This document shows positions 1 through 4,693 of a stretch of DNA of 5,787 nt, one piece after another. The position numbers and the translations under genes are program-made. The stretch comes from Betaproteobacteria bacterium (lineage in GTDB: Bacteria > Pseudomonadota > Gammaproteobacteria > Burkholderiales > SG8-39), in NCBI GenBank assembly GCA_027317055.1, contig DAHVFK010000238.1, positions 1 through 5,787 of the forward strand, given 5' to 3'. The notes beneath the pieces were generated by a model. That model did not search any database, was not told where the DNA came from, and saw nothing but the letters and a program-made list of their open reading frames with translations. Numbering within the stretch: position 1 is the stretch's first letter; every line of letters starts with the position of its first letter.

Positions 1-313
1 CCGTCATTTCGGGCGTTACCGTCATCGGATCGCGCAGCACGCCGGACTCAAACCGCTTTACCTTGGCCACTTCGGCCGCCTGGGCCTTCGGCGTCAGGTT
101 CTTGTGCACAATTCCGATTCCGCCTTCCTGCGCGATGGCGATCGCCAGCCGCGCTTCCGTCACGGTGTCCATGGCAGCGGATACGAGCGGAATGTTCAAC
201 TCGAGCGTGCGGGTAAGGCGGGTCTTGAGGGAAACATCGCGCGGCAGGACGCGCGAGTGGGCGGGAAGGAGAAGAACGTCGTCGAAGGTCAGCGCCTTCT
301 GGATGACGTGCAT
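1..313 (-). CDS. guaB: Inosine-5'-monophosphate dehydrogenase, N-terminal part (partial, runs off left edge)
   Basis: GuaB is the cytosolic enzyme that oxidises IMP to XMP with NAD+, the committed step to guanine nucleotides. The first 104 codons are visible. Residues 9-17 (TFDDVLLLP), then residues 41-53 (IPLVSAAMDTVTE) and 62-73 (QEGGIGIVHKNL) are the hallmark start of the IMPDH TIM barrel. Residues 91-104 (GVLRDPMTVTPEMT) look like entry into the first CBS domain. The catalytic Cys loop and the rest of a normally ~487-residue protein lie beyond the left edge. The ATG at 313-311 is chosen because AAGGA lies 7 nt upstream (321-325) and the protein then begins as GuaB usually does. It is divergent from the DUF4124 gene. 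In related bacteria guaA commonly follows, but that cannot be seen here. Identification is secure; completeness cannot be judged. Confidence 0.96.
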   Translation of the reverse strand, partial: MHVIQKALTFDDVLLLPAHSRVLPRDVSLKTRLTRTLELNIPLVSAAMDTVTEARLAIAIAQEGGIGIVHKNLTPKAQAAEVAKVKRFESGVLRDPMTVTPEMT

Positions 314-339
314 TTAGGCTTCCTTTCTCGCAAAAACGC

Positions 340-345
340 ATTATA
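340..345 (-). promoter_or_regulatory. guaB promoter -10 element
   Basis: On the minus strand this is a perfect TATAAT, 26 bp upstream of the guaB start codon. It implies a transcript start near 333 and a leader of about 20 nt that carries the AAGGA ribosome-binding site. No good -35 hexamer sits 16-18 bp further upstream (the 17-bp position reads CTATTT), so an activator or another compensating contact may be needed. The call rests on the -10 match and its position only. Confidence 0.6.
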
Positions 346-389
346 CGCGAGGCCCGCGGCGGAAATAGTTCACGAGCGCGCGGCGGCGT

Positions 390-418
390 TTGACGACCAC
401 CGTGAAAGTCGATACCGT
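390..418 (+). promoter_or_regulatory. Candidate promoter of the DUF4124 gene
   Basis: TTGACG at 390-395 matches five of six -35 consensus bases. Seventeen bp later comes TACCGT (413-418), which keeps the T1, A2 and T6 positions of the -10. Transcription would start near 425, giving a leader of about 59 nt that includes the stem-loop at 431-458. Spacing is ideal but the -10 is weak, so this is a moderate call. Confidence 0.45.
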
Positions 419-430
419 CATTGTGTCTGC

Positions 431-458
431 GGGGCGGTACTCGGGCGCGTACAGCCCC
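431..458 (+). other. Stem-loop in the leader of the DUF4124 gene
   Basis: GGGGC (431-435) pairs with GCCCC (454-458), and inside it GTAC (437-440) pairs with GTAC (449-452). A single G/A mismatch separates the two helices and an 8-nt loop closes them. The structure lies between the candidate promoter and the ribosome-binding site at 474-478. No U-run follows, so it does not look like an intrinsic terminator. A role in mRNA stability or translation control is inference only. Confidence 0.45.
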
Positions 459-483
459 CAAGACCGGCGCACGAGGAGAGAGC

Positions 484-969
484 ATGAAGCGATGGATATG
501 GATTGCCCTTGCGGCAGCCGCGGTCGGTACCGCGCACGCCCAGGCTTACAGGTGGGTGGACAAGAACGGGCACGTCGGCTACGGAGACACGCCCCCGCCC
601 GGGGTCAAGACAACGCCTTTGCGTATCGTCGTGCCCGCCGCCCCGTCTGCGCCGGCGGCGCCCGACCAGGACGCCAACGGCGGCAAAAAAGCGAAACAAG
701 GCCCGCTGACGCCCGCCGAGAAGGAACTCGATTTCCGTCGCCGAATGAAGGAAGCCCAGGAAGCCGCCGCCAAGGCAGACAAGGAACGCCAGGACGCGGA
801 GGCTAAGAAGGCCAACTGCGAAACCGCACGGCAGTCGCTGCGAACCCTCGAGAGCGGGCAGCGGATCATGCGAGTGGACAGCAAGGGCGAGCGTTACTTC
901 ATCAGCGACACCCAGCGTGCGCAGGACACGGCCAGGGCGCGCGAATCCGTCAGCGAGTGGTGCAAATAG
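484..969 (+). CDS. Secreted DUF4124 domain protein of unknown function
   Basis: This 161-residue protein has no assigned biochemical role. Residues 1-19 form a clear Sec signal peptide (positive MKR, then a hydrophobic Trp/Ile/Ala core, ending in AHA before QA), so the mature protein should be periplasmic. Residues 20-40 (YRWVDKNGHVGYGDTPP core) are the start of a DUF4124 domain, a small domain common in proteobacterial envelope proteins. A Pro/Ala-rich linker follows at about 51-60. Residues 77-120 are highly charged and Ala/Glu/Lys/Arg-rich, and likely a long helix or coiled coil. Two cysteines (C112, C160) could form a disulfide. The ATG at 484 is preferred over an upstream in-frame TTG at 421 because it gives the signal peptide and has AGGAG 5 nt upstream (474-478). 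The gene diverges from guaB and converges on rnfH with 4 bp between stop codons. Domain and export are confident; function is unknown. Confidence 0.88.
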   Translation: MKRWIWIALAAAAVGTAHAQAYRWVDKNGHVGYGDTPPPGVKTTPLRIVVPAAPSAPAAPDQDANGGKKAKQGPLTPAEKELDFRRRMKEAQEAAAKADKERQDAEAKKANCETARQSLRTLESGQRIMRVDSKGERYFISDTQRAQDTARARESVSEWCK

Positions 970-973
970 CCGG

Positions 974-1258
974 CTAGCGACGGCGTTCGGCCGCGCGCCG
1001 CTCGCGCGACGACTTCGGGTCGGCGACGAGCGCGCGATAGATCTCCACCCGATCATCCTGGCGCAGCCGTTGATTCAGCTTCGCCCTGCGGCCGAAGATT
1101 CCGACGGCCTGGCGGGCGATGTCTATTTCGGGGTGCCGTGCGCAAATGCCCGAGGCTTCGAGCGCATCGGACACGGTGGCGCCCGGCGCGAGGCCGAGGC
1201 TCAGTACGTGCTGCGCATCGGGCAGCGCATAGACGACCTCAATCCGGAGCTTTTCCAT
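974..1258 (-). CDS. rnfH: RnfH/RatB family ubiquitin-like (beta-grasp) protein
   Basis: This small 94-residue cytosolic protein belongs to the RnfH family (UPF0125, also called RatB in E. coli), which has a beta-grasp ubiquitin-like fold. The family pattern is visible: an N-terminal strand (LRIEVVYALP, 4-13), a middle VGIFGRRAKLNQRLRQDDRVEIYRALVADP stretch (about 52-81, split here for description), and a basic Arg-rich tail to residue 94. The exact function of the family is not established; the name comes from its occurrence near rnf genes in some bacteria, and no rnf genes are seen here. The start ATG lies 20 nt inside the 3' end of ratA, which suggests translational coupling. Only a weak GGCGGA (1267-1272) stands in for a ribosome-binding site. 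The same ratA-rnfH pair beside smpB is found in E. coli. Family assignment is strong, role is unknown. Confidence 0.9.
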   Translation of the reverse strand: MEKLRIEVVYALPDAQHVLSLGLAPGATVSDALEASGICARHPEIDIARQAVGIFGRRAKLNQRLRQDDRVEIYRALVADPKSSRERRAAERRR

Positions 1259-1682
1259 ATAGCTTGTCCGCCCTGCGGCTGAACGCGGTCACCATGGTAT
1301 CGGCAATCCGGTGGAACAGCGGCTCGAGCGCTTTACCCAGCACTTTGCTCGAAAACTCGTACTCCATCGAGAATTCTATCCGTACCGCATGTTCATCCAG
1401 TGGGGCGAAACGCCAGGCAGCCGAGAATCTCCTGAACGGCCCTTCCACCAGCCGCAGATCAATTCCCTCTCCGGGGCGACCTGCGTTCTCGGTGGTGAAC
1501 GACTGCCTGATGCCGCGCACGCCGACGGTGAGCCTAGCCACGGTTCGGCTCGGGCCGCGCTCGAGCACCTTTGCGCCTCTGCACCAGGGCAGGAACTCGG
1601 GATAGGATTCTATATCGTCGACGAGGGCATAGACCGTCGCCGCCGAATGCTCGACGATGGCTGAGCGTAGCACCCGTTTCAA
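1239..1682 (-). CDS. ratA: RatA/COQ10-like START-domain protein
   Basis: This is a 147-residue single-domain protein of the polyketide-cyclase/START superfamily. The segment at residues 24-34 (IESYPEFLPWC) is the family hallmark, and the C-terminal helix FHRIADTMVTAFSRRAD (123-139) is typical. Two roles are proposed for relatives. E. coli RatA was reported as a toxin that blocks joining of ribosomal subunits, while the mitochondrial homologue COQ10 binds ubiquinone and supports respiration. A lipid or quinone-binding job is therefore as plausible here as a toxin; nothing in the sequence decides it. The start is taken as TTG at 1682-1680, which gives the usual three residues before the first strand; GTG at 1673 is the alternative. 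The upstream purine stretch (GGACAGGG, 1685-1692) is close to the TTG, so the start is uncertain by three codons. No clear promoter was seen. The 3' end overlaps rnfH. Confidence 0.88.
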   Translation of the reverse strand: MKRVLRSAIVEHSAATVYALVDDIESYPEFLPWCRGAKVLERGPSRTVARLTVGVRGIRQSFTTENAGRPGEGIDLRLVEGPFRRFSAAWRFAPLDEHAVRIEFSMEYEFSSKVLGKALEPLFHRIADTMVTAFSRRADKLYGKAPD

Positions 1683-1695
1683 AGCCCTGTCCGTT

Positions 1696-1714
1696 GCGCT
1701 GATACAATCAGCGC
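1696..1714. promoter_or_regulatory. Inverted repeat containing the smpB -10 element, in the ratA/smpB divergent region
   Basis: GCGCTGAT (1696-1703) and ATCAGCGC (1707-1714) form a perfect 8-bp inverted repeat around a 3-bp centre. The plus-strand -10 candidate TACAAT (1703-1708) lies across its middle, so anything binding the repeat would compete with RNA polymerase. The implied smpB transcript starts near 1715 with a leader under 20 nt. No good -35 was found at 16-18 bp. The symmetry is observed; an operator function is inference. Confidence 0.5.
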
Positions 1715-1732
1715 CCGCACCGGTGCACTCTC

Positions 1733-2179
1733 ATGTCGATTGCCCAGAACCGCAAGGCCTTCCACGACTATTTCGTCGAGGAGCGCTACGAAGCCGGCCT
1801 TGTCCTGGAAGGATGGGAGGTCAAGGCAATCCGCGCAGGCCGGGTGCAACTTGGCGACGGCTACGTACTGGTGCGCAACGGCGCCTTGTGGCTGGTCGGC
1901 GCGCATATCAGCCCGTTGCCCACCGTATCGACGCACTTCGTGCCAGACCCCACCCGCAGCCGCAAGCTGCTCATGCATGTTGAAGAAGTCCAGCGGCTGA
2001 TCGGGAAGGTCGAGCAGCGCGGCTATACCCTGATTCCGCTGGACATGCATTACAAGAAGGGCCGGATCAAGCTCGAGGTCGCGTTGGGGCGCGGCAAGCT
2101 CAAGCACGACAAGCGCGCGGCAGAACGCGATCGCGAATGGGAGCGCGACAAGCAGAGGCTGCTGCGCAGCCGCTCCTGA
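1733..2179 (+). CDS. smpB: SsrA-binding protein SmpB (trans-translation)
   Basis: SmpB binds tmRNA (SsrA) and brings it to ribosomes stalled on broken mRNA, so that the nascent peptide is tagged for proteolysis and the ribosome is freed. The 148 residues are near the family's usual 150-160. Visible family blocks are QNRKAFHDYFVEE (5-17), GWEVKAIRAGRVQL (27-40), and YKKGRIKLEVALGRGKLKHDKR (107-128, spanning the oligonucleotide-binding core). The Lys/Arg-rich tail from 129 to 148 is the part that reads into the empty mRNA channel of the ribosome. The ATG at 1733 gives the standard N-terminus, but no Shine-Dalgarno sequence precedes it; the region just upstream carries only the palindrome GCACCGGTGC (1717-1726). 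The tmRNA gene is not in this window. The gene diverges from ratA and converges on ppsA, 12 bp apart. Confidence 0.97.
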   Translation: MSIAQNRKAFHDYFVEERYEAGLVLEGWEVKAIRAGRVQLGDGYVLVRNGALWLVGAHISPLPTVSTHFVPDPTRSRKLLMHVEEVQRLIGKVEQRGYTLIPLDMHYKKGRIKLEVALGRGKLKHDKRAAERDREWERDKQRLLRSRS

Positions 2180-2200
2180 GGCAATCCTCGCTCAAGCGGC
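2169..2200. other. Two-part stem-loop spanning the smpB and ppsA stop codons
   Basis: GCCGCT (2169-2174) pairs with AGCGGC (2195-2200), and within it GAGG (2178-2181) pairs with CCTC (2186-2189) around a CAAT loop. Together they cover both stop codons and the whole 12-bp gap between the convergent genes. Neither strand has a following U-run, so an intrinsic terminator is not supported. It may protect 3' ends or be chance in GC-rich sequence. Confidence 0.3.
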
Positions 2201-4594
2201 GGTCGACCGCGCCTTCTGCGGCAGATTCGGCGAACCGTGCTGCTCCGCAAGCGAAAGCCAGGTCGACACCACGGTATCCGGATTTAGAGACAGGCTCTCG
2301 ATCCCCTCCTCCATCAGCCAGCGCGCGAGGTCCGGGTGGTCCGACGGCCCTTGGCCGCAAATGCCGACGTACTTGCCCTGCTTGCGACAGGCGCGTATGG
2401 CCATCGACAGCATCGCCTTTACTGCCGGGTCGCGTTCATCGAAGATCTCCGCCACCAGTCCTGAGTCACGGTCGAGGCCGAGCGTGAGCTGCGTCATGTC
2501 GTTCGAACCAATCGAGAAGCCGTCGAAATATTCCAGGAACTGATCCGCCAGGACAGCGTTCGAGGGCAGCTCGCACATCATCACGATGCGCAGTCCGTTC
2601 ACGCCCCGATTGAGCCCATTCGCGGCAAGCAGATCGATGACTTGCTTCGCTTCGTTCAGCGTGCGCACGAACGGTACCATGAGCTCCACGTTGGTCAGCC
2701 CGATTTCTTCGCGCACCTTGCGCATCGCGGCGCATTCGAGCTCGAAGCAGTCCCGGAAGGCGGACGAGACGTAACGCGACGCGCCGCGAAACCCGAGCAT
2801 GGGATTCTCCTCGTCCGGCTCGTAGCGTTCGCCGCCGATCAGCTTCTTGTACTCGTTGGATTTGAAATCGGACAGGCGCACGATTACCGGCTTGGGCCAG
2901 AACGCGGCGCCGATCGTCGCCACGCCTTCGACCAGTTTTTCGCTAAAGAAGGTCTTCGGATCGCGGTAGCCTCGCGCCGCGGCCTCGACCTTCGCCTTCA
3001 GCTCTGCGGGCAGGTCCGGATATTCCAGACAGGCGCGAGGATGAACTCCGATCTCGTTATTGATAACGAATTCGAGCCTCGCCAGACCGACCCCCGCGCT
3101 TGGCAGCTGCGCAAAATCGAACGCGAGCTGAGGATTGCCGACGTTCATCGCGATCTTCACCGGAATCTCGGGCATTTCCCCCAGTTCCCTGCTGGACACC
3201 TCGAATGGAAGCGCGCCGTCGTAGACGTTGCCGGTATCGCCCTCGGCGCACGAAACCGTCACTTCCTTGCCCGCCTTGAGCCGCTCGGTGGCGTCGCCGC
3301 AGCCGACGACCGCCGGGATGCCGAGCTCGCGCGCAATGATCGCTGCGTGGCAAGTGCGCCCGCCGCGATTGGTCACGATCGCGGAAGCAATCTTCATCAC
3401 CGGCTCCCAGTTGGGATCGGTCATATCGGTCACCAGCACATCGCCCTTCCGGACGACCGACATTTGCGACGCATCTGGCACGATCCGCACCGAACCGGCA
3501 CCAATCTTGTGCCCGATTGCGCGACCGCTGACAAGTACCTTGGAGCGCCCCTTGAGCGTGAAACGCTCGCTGGCGGCCCCCTTGCGCGATCTGACCGTTT
3601 CGGGCCGCGCCTGCAGCACGTACAGCTTTCCGTCTCCTCCGTCCCGGGCCCACTCGATGTCCATCGCCCTCTTGTAGTGTTTCTCGATCGCCACCGCGTA
3701 ACGCGCCAGCTGCAGCACGTCCTCGTCCTCGAGCGAAAACCGGTTGCAGTCGGCCTGCGGCACCTCCACCACCCTGGTGGAGCGACCCGCGGAGTCCGCG
3801 TCGGCGAACACCATCTTCTGCCGCTTGGAGCCTAGTCCGCGCCGAACGATTGCCGCGCGGCCTTTCTCCAGCATCGGTTTGTGGACGTAGAATTCGTCCG
3901 GGTTGACCGCGCCCTGGACCACCATCTCGCCCAGCCCGTAGGAGCTGGTGATGAAGACGACGCCCGGGAACCCGGATTCCGTGTCGAGCGTGAACATCAC
4001 GCCGCTCGCCGCCAGGTCGCTGCGCACCATCTGCTGCACGCCAGCCGACAGGGCGACCTCGGCGTCGGCGAAGCCGTGGTGAACGCGGTAGGATATCGCG
4101 CGATCGTTGTAGAGCGAGGCGAAGACCTGCCGGATTGCGTCCAGCACGTTGTCGATGCCGCGGATGTTCAGGAACGTTTCCTGTTGTCCGGCGAACGACG
4201 CATCAGGCAGATCCTCGGCCGTCGCCGAGGAACGGACAGCGAACGATATTTTACTAGAAGTATATTCTGTAAGCTCTTGATAATAGGATTTAATAGAACT
4301 CTCGACCGAACCGGGAAAAGGTGCTGATTCGATCCAGGAACGAACTTCGGCGCCACACTTCGCAAGCGCCTTGACGTCGCTCGGATCGAGCTTCTTCAGG
4401 CGTTCGGCGATGCGGCGGTCAAGCCCGTTCGCGGCGAGAAACTCCCGATAGGCTTGCGCGGTGGTGGCAAAGCCGCCCGGAACCATGATTCCCGCCTCCG
4501 CGAGGCCGCCGATCATCTCCCCGAGCGAGGCATTCTTGCCTCCCACCTGATCCAGGTCGGCCATTCGCAGGTCCTTCAGCCAAGCTATGTACAC
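2192..4594 (-). CDS. ppsA: Phosphoenolpyruvate synthase (pyruvate, water dikinase)
   Basis: PpsA converts pyruvate, ATP and water to phosphoenolpyruvate, AMP and phosphate, the entry to gluconeogenesis from three-carbon compounds. At 800 residues it is full length (E. coli, 792). The ATP-binding domain spans about 1-340, with VGGKNASLGEM at 17-27 and the RSSATAEDLPDASFAGQQET block at 121-140. The swivelling phosphohistidine domain (about 350-460) has GGRTCHAAIIARELGIP at 411-427, where H416 is the phosphorylated His. The C-terminal TIM barrel (about 480-790) has GSNDMTQLTLGLDRD (696-710) and GICGQGPSDHPD (744-755) with catalytic C746. T414, two residues before the His, is the expected PpsR target. 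The start is GTG at 4594, with GAGGGGG (4602-4608) upstream, and gives the normal N-terminus. Codons 99-116 are strikingly AT-rich, unlike the rest of the gene; the frame stays open and the flanking motifs are intact. Divergent from ppsR. Confidence 0.97.
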   Translation of the reverse strand: MYIAWLKDLRMADLDQVGGKNASLGEMIGGLAEAGIMVPGGFATTAQAYREFLAANGLDRRIAERLKKLDPSDVKALAKCGAEVRSWIESAPFPGSVESSIKSYYQELTEYTSSKISFAVRSSATAEDLPDASFAGQQETFLNIRGIDNVLDAIRQVFASLYNDRAISYRVHHGFADAEVALSAGVQQMVRSDLAASGVMFTLDTESGFPGVVFITSSYGLGEMVVQGAVNPDEFYVHKPMLEKGRAAIVRRGLGSKRQKMVFADADSAGRSTRVVEVPQADCNRFSLEDEDVLQLARYAVAIEKHYKRAMDIEWARDGGDGKLYVLQARPETVRSRKGAASERFTLKGRSKVLVSGRAIGHKIGAGSVRIVPDASQMSVVRKGDVLVTDMTDPNWEPVMKIASAIVTNRGGRTCHAAIIARELGIPAVVGCGDATERLKAGKEVTVSCAEGDTGNVYDGALPFEVSSRELGEMPEIPVKIAMNVGNPQLAFDFAQLPSAGVGLARLEFVINNEIGVHPRACLEYPDLPAELKAKVEAAARGYRDPKTFFSEKLVEGVATIGAAFWPKPVIVRLSDFKSNEYKKLIGGERYEPDEENPMLGFRGASRYVSSAFRDCFELECAAMRKVREEIGLTNVELMVPFVRTLNEAKQVIDLLAANGLNRGVNGLRIVMMCELPSNAVLADQFLEYFDGFSIGSNDMTQLTLGLDRDSGLVAEIFDERDPAVKAMLSMAIRACRKQGKYVGICGQGPSDHPDLARWLMEEGIESLSLNPDTVVSTWLSLAEQHGSPNLPQKARSTAA
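4247..4300 (-). other. AT-rich tract with atypical codons inside ppsA (codons 99-116)
   Basis: By direct count 13 of 54 bases are G or C (24%), while the flanking ppsA sequence is clearly GC-rich. Sixteen of the 18 codons end in A or T, including AGT, TCT, AAA, TAT, ACA and ATA, which the rest of the gene mostly avoids. The encoded stretch SSIKSYYQELTEYTSSKI is Ser/Tyr/Thr-rich. It falls in a variable stretch just before the conserved FAVRSSATAEDLP block, so the protein can plausibly tolerate it. Origin is open: local gene conversion from an AT-rich donor, a small insertion or replacement, an embedded regulatory element, or an assembly artefact. Confidence 0.75.
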
Positions 4595-4612
4595 GATCTC
4601 GCCCCCTCGTGG

Positions 4613-4642
4613 TTGCCGCGCACGGGAAAAGCCTCTATTTTA
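4613..4642. promoter_or_regulatory. Divergent ppsA/ppsR promoter region with overlapping -10 hexamers
   Basis: On the plus strand TTGCCG (4613-4618) is followed after 17 bp by TATTTT (4636-4641), each with 4 of 6 consensus bases, pointing to ppsR with a transcript start near 4648. On the minus strand TAAAAT (4642-4637) shares five of those positions and would serve ppsA, starting near 4630 with a leader of about 35 nt. No good minus-strand -35 was found. Bidirectional promoters with overlapping, near-symmetric -10 elements are known in bacteria; its use here is inference. Confidence 0.5.
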
Positions 4643-4659
4643 TCGGCTCGCTTCGTGCC

Positions 4660-4677
4660 GCGCAGCACAAACTGCGC
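4660..4677 (+). other. Stem-loop in the ppsR leader
   Basis: GCGCAG (4660-4665) and CTGCGC (4672-4677) form a perfect 6-bp stem with the loop CACAAA. It lies 16 nt before the ppsR start codon, downstream of the candidate ppsR transcript start. The stretch between stem and ATG is C-rich with no Shine-Dalgarno sequence, so the structure may influence initiation. That role is inference. Confidence 0.4.
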
Positions 4678-4693
4678 CAACCCACCCCGCGCG

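Noticed and set aside
421..483. A 21-residue N-terminal extension of the DUF4124 protein from a TTG at 421
   Set aside because: It would bury the signal peptide, while the ATG at 484 has AGGAG at proper spacing.
418..1056. A 212-codon open frame on the minus strand opposite the DUF4124 gene
   Set aside because: The opposite strand has a signal peptide, a ribosome-binding site and a recognised domain; this frame has low-complexity Arg/Gly runs and no family features.
1239..1682. ratA plus rnfH as a classical toxin-antitoxin module
   Set aside because: Despite the RatA/RatB names, RnfH is not an established antitoxin, and the RatA family is widespread with a COQ10-like quinone-binding role, so the pair is not called as a toxin-antitoxin system.
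2178..2189. GAGG-CAAT-CCTC as an intrinsic terminator for smpB
   Set aside because: The stem is only four base pairs and no U-run follows on either strand.
2642..3835. A 397-codon open frame on the plus strand opposite ppsA
   Set aside because: It lies antisense to the most conserved part of ppsA, its product is rich in His/Arg/Gly with no recognisable domain, and such long frames are common opposite GC-rich genes with strong codon bias.
4247..4300. The AT-rich tract in ppsA as an insertion sequence remnant or attachment site
   Set aside because: No terminal inverted repeats, target duplication or tRNA-like sequence flank it, and the reading frame and conserved motifs continue through it.
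4454..4693. An 80-residue N-terminal extension of ppsR
   Set aside because: It overlaps the 5' end of ppsA antisense and the divergent promoter region, and PpsR family proteins begin just before the RTVFF motif at the ATG at 4694.
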